A DNA stretch of 11,894 nucleotides from Porphyromonadaceae bacterium (GTDB lineage: Bacteria > Bacteroidota > Bacteroidia > Bacteroidales > Tannerellaceae). The stretch is taken from contig DOZP01000158.1 in assembly GCA_003517945.1 (NCBI GenBank), positions 1 through 11,894 on the forward strand, written 5' to 3'. The notes below the pieces were generated by a model. That model was not told where the DNA came from, did no database searches, and worked only from the letters and a program-made list of their open reading frames with translations. A program made the position numbers and the translations under genes. Below, in pieces: positions 1 to 7,069 of the stretch; position 1 is the first letter of the stretch; each line of letters starts with the position of its first letter.

Positions 1-649
1 CCATCGGACGGTAGTCATAGTAATATTGCCCTTCGGAATTGCAAAACAGGATGTGGGATGTGTTGTCGTTCAGCCATGCGGAAACTTTCGTTATGCGTTT
101 GTCGGCTTCAAACATTTGATCGTTAATCTTTTGCAAATACGGCATCTTGCTTTTAACCGGGACGTCTTCCCATGTGGTTTTGATCTTATATAACTGATTT
201 TTCACCTTGATCTCCGTCAGGTTGACGGGGGCCGGCGCTCCGGTTCCGGTAGCTATACGCGCCGCTGTGCGTGCCGCGTTCAGCATTTCTTCCAAGGTGA
301 TGTTTTCAACATAGGCGTATCCGGTCTGATCGCCTGCAACTACCCTTACGCCCATTCCGAAATCAATATTGGAATAAGCCCGGTTAACCGCTCCGTCCTG
401 GAGGCTGATGCTGTTGGAGAATGTGTGTTCAAAAAACAGATCAGCATAATTTCCACCCTTTTCTAAAGCGGCGGACAATACTTTTTTCAGGTCACTGTCG
501 GTAACTCCGAAATGTTCCATGGCAAAGTTCATAACGGATGCGTTTGTGCTCGCTCCGTTATTATTACCATTACCGAACATAGACGGAGCAGCTAATGATC
601 CTAACATAATCCCTCCTGCTTTAATGAAATTTCTTCTGTTAAATCGCAT
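1..649 (-). CDS. TldD/PmbA-family metalloprotease, N-terminal part, Tat-like signal (cut by left edge)
   Basis: The first 216 residues are present; the C-terminal part, where the family's zinc-binding metalloprotease motif would lie, is outside the window. The protein starts MRFNRRNFIKAGG, a twin-arginine (Tat) motif followed by a short hydrophobic stretch (MLGSLAAPSMFG), so export of the folded protein is likely. After that comes typical TldD/PmbA N-domain sequence: LSAALEKGGNYADLFFE, then a segment with GMGVRVVAG and GYAYVENIT. Family members form TldD/TldE-like protease complexes; the E. coli pair is cytoplasmic and matures microcin B17, whereas many Bacteroidota copies carry a Tat signal. 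I chose the ATG at 647-649 because it keeps the RR motif. A second in-frame ATG at 605-607 follows an AGGAGG and would remove it. Whether this is the TldD or the PmbA/TldE type cannot be decided from this part. It is transcribed divergently from gmd. Confidence 0.85.
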   Translation of the reverse strand, partial: MRFNRRNFIKAGGIMLGSLAAPSMFGNGNNNGASTNASVMNFAMEHFGVTDSDLKKVLSAALEKGGNYADLFFEHTFSNSISLQDGAVNRAYSNIDFGMGVRVVAGDQTGYAYVENITLEEMLNAARTAARIATGTGAPAPVNLTEIKVKNQLYKIKTTWEDVPVKSKMPYLQKINDQMFEADKRITKVSAWLNDNTSHILFCNSEGQYYYDYRPM

Positions 650-687
650 AATTGTTCGTTTATTGTAATATATCTTTTCATAGGAGG

Positions 688-695
688 CAAAGATA
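688..695 (-). promoter_or_regulatory. Candidate -7 box for the TldD/PmbA gene
   Basis: Read on the minus strand this is TATCTTTG, an exact match to the Bacteroidota -7 consensus TAnnTTTG. It lies 38 nt upstream of the start at 649, giving a leader of roughly 30 nt. No clear TTTG-type -33 element is seen at the usual distance of about 20 nt, so the call rests on the -7 box and its position. Confidence 0.45.
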
Positions 696-735
696 GGGGA
701 AATATATCATTTTATGACTAAAAAGTGTAACTTTG

Positions 736-767
736 TTGCCTTGAAATGACTGAAAATTGTAATATTG
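736..767 (+). promoter_or_regulatory. Candidate promoter of the gmd-fcl-ABC operon
   Basis: A TTG at 736-738 is followed after 21 nt by TAATATTG at 760-767, one mismatch from the Bacteroidota -7 box TAnnTTTG. The -7 box ends 36 nt before the gmd start. An overlapping TTTG at 732-735 is slightly too far upstream. This is the best match in the 154-nt divergent spacer, but it is imperfect. Confidence 0.3.
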
Positions 768-795
768 TTTCTTTAAGAGTAAGTTTATAAATAGT

Positions 796-807
796 ATGAA
801 AGTATGA
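796..807 (+). other. Minimal upstream ORF (Met-Lys-Val-stop) overlapping the gmd start
   Basis: ATG at 796 opens a three-codon frame whose TGA at 805-807 overlaps the gmd start codon at 804-806 as ATGA. The frame differs from that of gmd. It may be chance in an A/T-rich leader that contains two ATGAAA-like sites 8 nt apart. If translated, it could feed ribosomes to gmd by termination-reinitiation. Confidence 0.2.
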
Positions 808-1886
808 AAAAAGTCGCATTGATAACGGGTATTACCGGACAGGACGGATCTTTTCTGGCAGAATTTTTAATTGAAAAAGGGTATGATGTGCATGGCATAT
901 TACGTCGTTCGTCTTCGTTTAATACCGGACGGATTGATCATCTTTATTTTGACGAATGGGTGCGTGATATGAAAAACCGGCGTACTATCAATTTGCATTA
1001 CGGCGATATGACCGACAGTAGTTCGCTTATCCGTATTATCCAACTGATTCAACCGGATGAAATATATAATCTGGCCGCTCAAAGTCATGTAAAGGTGAGT
1101 TTTGATGTTCCCGAATATACTGCGGAAGCGGATGCGATCGGAACATTGCGCCTGCTTGAAGCCGTGCGTATTCTTGGATTGGAAAAGAAAACGCGTATAT
1201 ATCAGGCATCTACGTCGGAATTGTTCGGATTGGTGCAGGAAGTGCCCCAGAAAGAAACGACGCCGTTTTATCCCCGTTCTCCCTATGGCGTAGCCAAACA
1301 ATACGGATTCTGGATTACTAAAAATTATCGTGAAAGTTACGGTATGTTTGCGGTGAATGGCATTTTGTTTAATCATGAAAGCGAGAGGAGAGGGGAGACG
1401 TTTGTTACGCGTAAGATTACATTGGCGGCCGCCCGTATCGTACAAGGTTTTCAGGATAAATTGTATGTAGGGAATCTGGACGCACAACGTGACTGGGGTT
1501 ATGCCAGAGATTATGTGGAATGTATGTGGTTGATGCTTCAGCATGATACGCCTGAAGATTTTGTGATCGCAACAGGGCGGATGCATTCCGTACGTGAATT
1601 TTGTACGCTTGCTTTCCTTGAAGCGGGTATAACGTTGAAATGGGAAGGTAAGGGGATTGAGGAAAAAGGGCTTGATGTGGAAACCGGCCGCGTTATTGTT
1701 GAGGTTGATCCTACCTATTTTCGTCCGGCGGAAGTTGAACAACTTCTCGGCGATCCGACGAAAGCGAGAACATTATTGGGTTGGAATCCGAATCAGACTT
1801 CTTTTGAGCAGCTTATAAAGATCATGGTAGAGCATGATATGCGTTTCGCCCGTAAGTTGTATCTTCGTTCGAAAGAAGAGGCCTGA
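804..1886 (+). CDS. gmd: GDP-mannose 4,6-dehydratase
   Basis: The 360-residue protein converts GDP-D-mannose to GDP-4-keto-6-deoxy-D-mannose in the cytoplasm, the first committed step to GDP-L-fucose. It is an extended short-chain dehydrogenase. The Rossmann motif GITGQDGS (residues 9-16) is followed by the NADP-binding [16 protein letters not shown] segment (33-48). The catalytic residues are visible as Thr137 and Glu139 in STSELFG and as Tyr161 and Lys165 in YGVAK. These correspond to Thr132, Glu134, Tyr156 and Lys160 of the E. coli enzyme, a constant offset of five. [17 protein letters not shown] (190-206) is the usual substrate-binding block. The length is normal and the frame intact. It heads an operon with fcl, whose start is 1 nt after this stop. 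The ATG at 804 gives the standard MKKVALITG start. Function is essentially certain; the glycan that receives the fucose is not known from the window. Confidence 0.97.
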   Translation: MKKVALITGITGQDGSFLAEFLIEKGYDVHGILRRSSSFNTGRIDHLYFDEWVRDMKNRRTINLHYGDMTDSSSLIRIIQLIQPDEIYNLAAQSHVKVSFDVPEYTAEADAIGTLRLLEAVRILGLEKKTRIYQASTSELFGLVQEVPQKETTPFYPRSPYGVAKQYGFWITKNYRESYGMFAVNGILFNHESERRGETFVTRKITLAAARIVQGFQDKLYVGNLDAQRDWGYARDYVECMWLMLQHDTPEDFVIATGRMHSVREFCTLAFLEAGITLKWEGKGIEEKGLDVETGRVIVEVDPTYFRPAEVEQLLGDPTKARTLLGWNPNQTSFEQLIKIMVEHDMRFARKLYLRSKEEA

Positions 1887-1887
1887 T

Positions 1888-2958
1888 ATGGAAAAGGATG
1901 CAAAAATATATGTGGCCGGTCACCGGGGATTAGTTGGCTCCGCTATCTGGAATAATCTGGAACAAAAAGGGTATACGAATCTGATCGGGAAGACCCGCGA
2001 TGAGCTTGATCTGCTGAATGATACCGCGGTAGACCGCTTTTTTGATGAATATAAGCCTGATTATGTGTTTCTGGCCGCGGCATATGTCGGAGGTATTATG
2101 GCAAATAATACGTATCGTGCCGATTTTATATACCGCAATCTGAATATACAAAATAATGTGATCGGCAGGAGTTTTCAGTATGGTGTGAAAAAATTGTTAT
2201 TTCTGGGTAGTACCTGTATTTATCCGCGTGACGCGGAACAGCCGATCAGGGAAGATGCTTTGCTGACCGGTTCGCTCGAATATACGAATGAACCGTATGC
2301 CATAGCTAAAATTGCCGGTTTGAAAATGTGTGAAAGTTTCAATCTGCAGTACGGGACGGATTATATTGCGGTCATGCCGACGAATTTATACGGGCCGAAT
2401 GATAATTTCGACCTTGAGAAGAGTCATGTGTTACCCGCCATGATACGTAAGGTATATCTGGCAAAGTGTTTGTGGGAAAATGATTTTACCGCAATCCGTA
2501 AAGATTTGAACAAGCGGCCTGTGGAAGGGATAACCGGAGAAGTGAAAGATCGTGAAATCATTTCCCTGCTGGAGAAATACGGCATTGCAACATCCGGCGT
2601 AAAATTGTGGGGTACAGGCCGCCCGTTACGGGAATTCCTGTGGAGCGAAGAAATGGCGGACGCCTGCGTGTATATCATGGAACATGTAAGTTTCAAAGAT
2701 TTGAAAAGCGGTTCCGGTGAAGTCCGTAATTGTCATATCAATATCGGGACGGGAAAGGATATTTCAATCGGTGATTTGGCCCGGTTGATTGTGAAAACGA
2801 TCGGTTATAGGGGTGATTTGTCGTTTGACGCTTCCAAACCGGATGGTACGATGCGTAAGTTAACGGATGTAACCAAACTCCATTCGCTTGGCTGGCATCA
2901 TCGGATTGAGATAGATGAAGGCGTGGAAAAAATCTATCAGTGGTATATAGAAAAATAG
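1888..2958 (+). CDS. fcl: GDP-L-fucose synthase (epimerase/reductase)
   Basis: The 356-residue protein carries out the 3,5-epimerisation and NADPH-dependent 4-reduction that turn GDP-4-keto-6-deoxymannose into GDP-L-fucose. The NADP-binding loop is GHRGLVGSAIW (11-21). Catalytic residues are Ser108 and Cys110 (GSTCIYP), Tyr137 and Lys141 (YAIAK) and His180 (SHVLP), each one position after its E. coli counterpart. A segment of about 40 residues near 195-236 (through DLNKRPVEGITGEVKDR) is absent from the 321-residue E. coli enzyme and explains the greater length; I believe similar insertions occur in other Bacteroidota copies, but have not compared them. The frame stays open upstream to an ATG at 1834 inside gmd. 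The ATG at 1888 is preferred because it gives MEKDAKIYVAGHRG, the normal family start, and avoids a 53-nt overlap with gmd. The alternative name is wcaG. Confidence 0.96.
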   Translation: MEKDAKIYVAGHRGLVGSAIWNNLEQKGYTNLIGKTRDELDLLNDTAVDRFFDEYKPDYVFLAAAYVGGIMANNTYRADFIYRNLNIQNNVIGRSFQYGVKKLLFLGSTCIYPRDAEQPIREDALLTGSLEYTNEPYAIAKIAGLKMCESFNLQYGTDYIAVMPTNLYGPNDNFDLEKSHVLPAMIRKVYLAKCLWENDFTAIRKDLNKRPVEGITGEVKDREIISLLEKYGIATSGVKLWGTGRPLREFLWSEEMADACVYIMEHVSFKDLKSGSGEVRNCHINIGTGKDISIGDLARLIVKTIGYRGDLSFDASKPDGTMRKLTDVTKLHSLGWHHRIEIDEGVEKIYQWYIEK

Positions 2959-2970
2959 TTTTAGCAAACA

Positions 2971-4434
2971 ATGATATCTATACAAAATGCGGTTTTGAGA
3001 AATCCGGTTTTTCGTTTCAGGGAGCCTGTTTCGTTGACGATAGAAGCCGGTGAGCATCTTGCTGTTACCGGCCCTAACGGAAGCGGGAAAAGTGTGCTGG
3101 CGCAACTGATAACAGCTTCGTATCCCTTGAAAGAGGGGAAGATAATTTATGATTTTTATCCTTCTCCTGTTTATGAGAATATTAAATTGATCGCATTTAA
3201 GGATAGTTACGGGCCGGCTGATTCTTCTTATTACCTTCAACAGAGGTGGAATTCCCAAGACAGGGATGCGTCTCCTTTGGTTCGTGATGCATTGGGCTAT
3301 GTGAAGAATAATAGTCTGCGGAAACAATTGTTCGAATTATTCGGAATTGACGAAATGATTGATAAACAAATGGTTCTGTTGTCGAGCGGGGAGATGCGTA
3401 AGTTTCAGTTAACGAAAGTGTTATTAACGGAGCCCCGCCTTCTTATTATAGATAATCCCTTTATCGGTCTTGATATTTTCGCCCGTAAGCAGTTGTGTGA
3501 TTTATTATCTAATCTTACCGGTGCAGGCGCTGTACAGATCATTTTGTTGCTGGCAAAAACGGACGAAATTCCCGGATTTATCACTCATATTGTGCCTGTT
3601 TGCGATATGTGTTGCGGGAAAAAAGTGAGCCGGGACAATTTTAAGAATGAGATACCGGATGTTCCCGTTATCAGGGAGTTGATTCCCCCCGGGGTTGCGG
3701 ATAATCAGGTGGGTTGTCATGTTAAAGATTATTCCGGGAAGGAGGAATGTTCCTGTCATGCTCACGTTGGTGATACCGGCGGTACAATTATAGCGATGAG
3801 GGATGTTTCCGTTCGATATGGTAGTCGCACTATACTAAAGTCTTTGAACTGGACGGTTAAAAGAGGCGAGAAATGGGCTTTGCTCGGACAAAACGGTTCG
3901 GGAAAATCAACTTTGTTGAGCCTTGTCTGTGCGGACAATCCGCAGTCTTATGCGTGTGATATTTCTCTTTTCGGACGTCGCCGCGGTTCCGGCGAAAGTA
4001 TTTGGGATATAAAGAAGCGTATCGGTTATGTAAGTCCGGAGATGCATCGCGCTTATTCCGAAAATATTCCTGCCATTGATATTGTCGCAAGCGGATTGCA
4101 TGATAGTATGGGGCTTTATGTCCGGCCTAAATCCGAACAGTTTTTTATTTGTGAATGGTGGATGAATGTATTTGGCATTATGGCTCTTCGCGATCGTAAT
4201 TTTCTGCAAATGTCTGACGGAGAGCAACGTTTGGTTTTGTTGGCTCGCGCATTTGTTAAGGATCCGGAGCTTCTTGTTCTTGATGAACCGATGCATGGAC
4301 TGGATACCGTAAATCGTTTATTGGTACGTTCGGTTATAGAAGCGTTTTGCCGGCGTGATAATAAGACACTCATTATGGTTACTCATTATGAGCGGGAGCT
4401 TCCCGGGGCTATCACTCACCGGCTGGTTATTTGA
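2971..4434 (+). CDS. Tandem ABC ATPase, ModF/PhrA-like, soluble, with degenerate first ATPase site
   Basis: The 487-residue protein has two ABC ATPase domains and no membrane segment. Domain 1 has Walker A GPNGSGKS (34-41) and signature LSSGEMRKF (137-145). Its Walker B reads LLIIDN, with Asn162 where the catalytic Glu is expected, and the H-loop position appears to be Lys196 (LLLAKTDEIP) rather than His. Domain 2 is complete: Walker A GQNGSGKS (306-313), signature MSDGEQR (414-420), Walker B with Asp438-Glu439 and H-loop His472. Probably only one composite site hydrolyses ATP well. The linker holds Cys211, Cys214, Cys215, Cys249, His250, Cys260, Cys262, His263 and His265, a possible metal or redox cluster. 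The layout resembles E. coli ModF and PhrA-like proteins, whose roles are poorly defined. It starts 12 nt after fcl, so it is probably co-transcribed. No permease gene is adjacent. Its 3' end overlaps the convergent GH3 gene by 8 bp. Confidence 0.85.
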   Translation: MISIQNAVLRNPVFRFREPVSLTIEAGEHLAVTGPNGSGKSVLAQLITASYPLKEGKIIYDFYPSPVYENIKLIAFKDSYGPADSSYYLQQRWNSQDRDASPLVRDALGYVKNNSLRKQLFELFGIDEMIDKQMVLLSSGEMRKFQLTKVLLTEPRLLIIDNPFIGLDIFARKQLCDLLSNLTGAGAVQIILLLAKTDEIPGFITHIVPVCDMCCGKKVSRDNFKNEIPDVPVIRELIPPGVADNQVGCHVKDYSGKEECSCHAHVGDTGGTIIAMRDVSVRYGSRTILKSLNWTVKRGEKWALLGQNGSGKSTLLSLVCADNPQSYACDISLFGRRRGSGESIWDIKKRIGYVSPEMHRAYSENIPAIDIVASGLHDSMGLYVRPKSEQFFICEWWMNVFGIMALRDRNFLQMSDGEQRLVLLARAFVKDPELLVLDEPMHGLDTVNRLLVRSVIEAFCRRDNKTLIMVTHYERELPGAITHRLVI

Positions 4435-6607
4435 GTTGTATTTCTATGGTTTGCCTGATGTCTCCGGAAGAAGCTCCGACCATCAGGTTTATTTTTCCCT
4501 GCTCTATGATATAGGTGTCTTTGTCGTTATCCCAATAAGCCAAATCATCGGCTGTTAGCGTAAAGCCGACTATTTTGCTTTCTCCTTTTTTTATCATTGC
4601 GCGTTGAAATCCTTTCAGTTGCTTTATCGGCCTGACTACTTTTGATTGGGGGAAAGATACATATAATTGTGCTACTTCTTCGCCATCTCTGTCGCCTGTA
4701 TTACTTATATTAACGGATACCGTAATGTCTTTTCCTTTTGACAGGGCAGGGGATGAGACCGTAATATCCGAGTATTCGAAACTTGTGTAACTCAATCCGT
4801 ATCCGAACGGATAAAGCGGTTTTTCTTTGGTATACATATAGGTTCTGCCGTTGCGGATATCATAGTCCATCATTGGCGGCAGGTCGGCAATTGATTTTAC
4901 CCATGTCTGGTTTGTTCTTCCTGCCGGGTTAAAGTCGCCGAAAATCACGTCTGCAAGTCCGTTACCCAGTTCCTGACTGTTATTTGTGATATGCAGGATG
5001 GCAGGCACATTTTCCTGCGACCAGTTGATCGCAAACGGAAAGCTGCTAACCAGCACCATCACTGTATTCGGATTGGCTTTGTGGACTATTTTTACTAAAT
5101 CTTCCTGCTCAAGAGATAAGGCTTTGCGGTCTATAGCTTCGCGTCCGTCGCTTGGTACAGGTGAGTATTTCCATTTCGGGTCGGTGCCATACACATGGTT
5201 GCCCACGCAAACGATAGCTATATCGGCCTTTTGTGCTGCGATATATGCTTTGTCCGTTTCGTTTGAGGGCTCATATATAACTTCTACATGATTGCCTGTT
5301 GCATTTTTTATTCCCTGCAGGATAGATACGCTATAAGGAGGGGTTCCGCTATACCAGTCAAATAAAACCTCGTCCGCACGCGGGCCTATAACGGCGATCG
5401 ATTTTATCTGATTCTTATTTAATGGCAGTATATTCTTTTCATTTTTCAGTAAAACTGCGGATTTTGCTGTTACCAGACGCACAAAATCCTGCACATCTTT
5501 GTTTCTCCATACGGAAACCGTATCTGTTACTCCGATATGTGCATACGGAAGTTTTGTTTGGTCGGCATCGAGCAATCCCAGTTTTAGCGCTACGTAGAAA
5601 TTGCCCCGGATGGCTTTGTCTATATCCGTTTCCGAAATCAGTCCTTTTTCGAGGGCTTCGTATATATAGGGTTGGTAGGTGTCGAGGAACTGGCCTACCC
5701 CCGCTTTTACTACTGCTGCGCTGCCTTCGGTATGTGTAGGGAATGTTTTGTGTGCTTGTATCAGAAGGTTTAATGCTCCGCCGTCGGTACAGATAATACC
5801 TTTCATGTTCCATTCCTTGCGTATTTTTTCGAGGACAGGATGTATGGTCATCGGTATTCCGTTCCAACTGTTATATGCTGCCATAAAAGCCTGTGAACCA
5901 CCTTTTTCTATTCCTTTTTGGAAAGGGTAGGCGTAATATTCGCGGAATAGCCGGTTGTCGAAGTTCGAAGAAGTGGAGTCGCGCCCGTCTTCGTTGCTGT
6001 TGGCCAGGAAATGTTTCATTAAAGACGCCGATTTCCAGTATCGGGGATTGTTTCCCTGCAGCCCTTTTACAAAAGCGACTACTATTTGCGATACCAGAAA
6101 CGGATCTTCTCCATAGCTTTCTTCCGTACGTCCCCATCGTGGGTCGCGCGCCAGGTCGGCGTTCGGAGCTCTCATAACCAAACCGCCTTTTGCGTATTTA
6201 CCGTTTTGCGTGTAGAATCTTATTTCGGTGGCTTCTATATCTGCAACCTTTTGTATTAATTCCGTATCCCAGGTTTCACCTAATCCGTATGCCTGGGGAA
6301 AAGTTGTAGTCGGATATATATCCGGTACCCGTTGATAGTTGACCATTTTGAAGCCTCCCCAGTTGCCGGGGCCTCCAAGCGCCATGCCGTGAAGTCCTTC
6401 GGAGTGTCCTGTATTACGAATACCTAAGCGGGGTACGCCCAGATTGGTAGACAGGGCGTTCACTTTTTCGTCTATTGTCATCAGGGACAACAGGTTATCC
6501 AGGCGCTTATCGTCACTTAAAGATGTATTCTGGAACGGATATGTATACTGGGCAGATAAAAGGCTTGCAGATAAAGCGCAGAAAATAGTTAATGCAATTT
6601 TTTTCAT
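4427..6607 (-). CDS. Secreted glycoside hydrolase family 3 (beta-glucosidase/beta-xylosidase type)
   Basis: The 726-residue protein is a complete GH3 enzyme releasing terminal beta-linked sugars. A signal peptide (residues 1-19, cut near LLSA-QYTYP) points to the periplasm. The (beta/alpha)8 domain shows DPRWGRTEESYGEDP (155-169), KHFLANSNEDGRD (198-210) and the nucleophile Asp275 in IICTDGGAL. Many GH3 enzymes have SDW here, so the TDGG form marks a subgroup. The second domain runs from about 380 to 565 (VLLKNEKNILPL to DFNPAGRTNQTW); Glu490 in SDGREAIDR is a possible acid/base residue, not confirmed. A C-terminal fibronectin-III-like domain follows YPFGYGLSYTSFEYS (599-613). The start at 6607 is the ATG of the MKKIALTIF signal. 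It is divergent from the HTCS gene, which is a likely regulator. The neighbouring GH31 gene and GH43 relic suggest action on a plant-cell-wall oligosaccharide, for example beta-glucosidase trimming of xyloglucan pieces, but specificity is not readable from sequence alone. Confidence 0.93.
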   Translation of the reverse strand: MKKIALTIFCALSASLLSAQYTYPFQNTSLSDDKRLDNLLSLMTIDEKVNALSTNLGVPRLGIRNTGHSEGLHGMALGGPGNWGGFKMVNYQRVPDIYPTTTFPQAYGLGETWDTELIQKVADIEATEIRFYTQNGKYAKGGLVMRAPNADLARDPRWGRTEESYGEDPFLVSQIVVAFVKGLQGNNPRYWKSASLMKHFLANSNEDGRDSTSSNFDNRLFREYYAYPFQKGIEKGGSQAFMAAYNSWNGIPMTIHPVLEKIRKEWNMKGIICTDGGALNLLIQAHKTFPTHTEGSAAVVKAGVGQFLDTYQPYIYEALEKGLISETDIDKAIRGNFYVALKLGLLDADQTKLPYAHIGVTDTVSVWRNKDVQDFVRLVTAKSAVLLKNEKNILPLNKNQIKSIAVIGPRADEVLFDWYSGTPPYSVSILQGIKNATGNHVEVIYEPSNETDKAYIAAQKADIAIVCVGNHVYGTDPKWKYSPVPSDGREAIDRKALSLEQEDLVKIVHKANPNTVMVLVSSFPFAINWSQENVPAILHITNNSQELGNGLADVIFGDFNPAGRTNQTWVKSIADLPPMMDYDIRNGRTYMYTKEKPLYPFGYGLSYTSFEYSDITVSSPALSKGKDITVSVNISNTGDRDGEEVAQLYVSFPQSKVVRPIKQLKGFQRAMIKKGESKIVGFTLTADDLAYWDNDKDTYIIEQGKINLMVGASSGDIRQTIEIQLK

Positions 6608-6639
6608 ATAATTAATATTTAAATGTTTTTTTGTCTGAA

Positions 6640-6807
6640 TTAATATGTATAATCAAATCATTCGAAGTCAGCTACTCCTTCGGATGGCTTTTGTGAAGCG
6701 GCATAGAGCGCGAAGTAAATTCCCGTGAATCCTCCTGCGGTTTCGCTGCGAGGCAGGGAATCGCCCCAAAAATAAATGTGAATGCTTGTGAAGGGAGCCG
6801 TTTCATG
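6640..6807 (-). pseudogene. Relic of a GH43-type glycosidase C-terminus
   Basis: Read on the minus strand from 6807, 49 sense codons precede a TGA at 6658-6660. After that stop the same frame continues Phe-Asp-Tyr-Thr-Tyr to a TAA at 6640-6642. The translation includes IYFWGDSLPRSETAGG, then GGFTGIYFALYAA, and ends GVADFE-stop-FDYTY. The pattern GGFTG-x-aliphatic-x-LYA followed by ADF-acidic-W-F-acidic-Y is what I know from the end of the C-terminal beta-sandwich of many GH43 beta-xylosidases and arabinofuranosidases. Here the TGA sits exactly where the expected Trp codon (TGG) would be, a one-base change. No in-frame ATG exists, and stops (TAG, TAA) lie just upstream, so it cannot be a working gene. 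It lies directly upstream of GH3 on the same strand, as if a GH43-GH3 gene pair lost most of its first gene. The family assignment is from memory of the motif and is not proven. Confidence 0.6.
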
Positions 6808-6847
6808 CTATTTGAGTTTTTAGTTATTTGCATATCTGCTTGTAAGG

Positions 6848-6855
6848 CAAAAGTA
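6848..6855 (-). promoter_or_regulatory. Candidate -7 box for the GH3 gene
   Basis: On the minus strand this reads TACTTTTG, an exact TAnnTTTG match. Use of it would give a leader of about 235 nt that includes the GH43 relic. A second exact match (TATTTTTG, minus strand) lies at 6767-6774 inside the relic. Neither has a clear TTTG at the -33 distance, so the choice is open. Confidence 0.3.
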
Positions 6856-6935
6856 AGATTTATTATTCATATTTAGCGGGCTCGTATGTTTTGGAAAAGG
6901 ATTCATTGAGAGGGTGTATTGTTTCAGGATAAGGG

Positions 6936-6943
6936 TAGTTTTG
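6936..6943 (+). promoter_or_regulatory. Candidate -7 box for the HTCS gene
   Basis: TAGTTTTG fits TAnnTTTG exactly. It lies about 125 nt before the ATG at 7068, implying a leader of roughly 115 nt that would carry the inverted repeats at 7033-7069. No convincing -33 element is seen about 20 nt upstream. Confidence 0.3.
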
Positions 6944-7032
6944 ATAATAATTGCTATTTAAAAACATTTACTGCCGGATTTACCGATGATTTATTAATAT
7001 ATGGAAGAATATTGGTCATTCCATTTTTTTTT

Positions 7033-7069
7033 ACGAATATTGTATTCGTTATCAATATTTGAATACAAT
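7033..7069 (+). repeat. Overlapping inverted repeats covering the HTCS start codon
   Basis: Three perfect inverted repeats share the same bases. ACGAATA (7033-7039) pairs with TATTCGT (7043-7049). AATATTG (7036-7042) pairs with CAATATT (7053-7059). ATTGTATTC (7039-7047) pairs with GAATACAAT (7061-7069), whose last two bases are the A and T of the ATG at 7068. The three hairpins cannot form together. They could act as a leader RNA switch over the start codon or as a DNA operator; A/T-richness makes some chance pairing possible. Confidence 0.5.

Larger units (their letters stand above)
6608..7067. other. Divergent spacer between the GH3 and HTCS genes
   Basis: This 460-nt stretch has no intact gene. 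The half nearest GH3 (6640-6807) holds a protein-coding relic on the minus strand. The middle (6808-7032) is A/T-rich, with stops in the relic's frame and isolated matches to -7 boxes on each strand. The last 35 nt before the HTCS gene hold overlapping inverted repeats. No tRNA, small-RNA hallmark or insertion-sequence ends were recognised. Confidence 0.6.

Noticed and set aside
900..1742. 280-codon open frame on the minus strand inside gmd
   Set aside because: It lies antisense to a gene with all catalytic motifs, its translation has no recognisable domain, and such long antisense frames arise from the codon pattern of the real gene.
1834..1887. Upstream extension of fcl to an ATG within gmd
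   Set aside because: The extra 18 residues are out of character for the family and lie in the gmd coding sequence; the ATG at 1888 gives the normal N-terminus.
6719..6761. Long imperfect hairpin with ATTCCC/GGGAAT and CCTC/GAGG arms
   Set aside because: It lies within the GH43-like relic, so the pairing is more simply explained by former coding sequence of higher G+C; its stem has several internal loops and there is no U-run.
6672..6806. 44-codon minus-strand frame (start MKRLPSQAF) in the GH3-HTCS spacer
   Set aside because: It overlaps the GH43-like relic in another frame. The relic frame has recognisable family motifs, while this one has none.
7059..7067. TTG start for the HTCS gene
   Set aside because: It is in frame but adds only Met-Asn-Thr before a good ATG at 7068 that begins a normal signal peptide.
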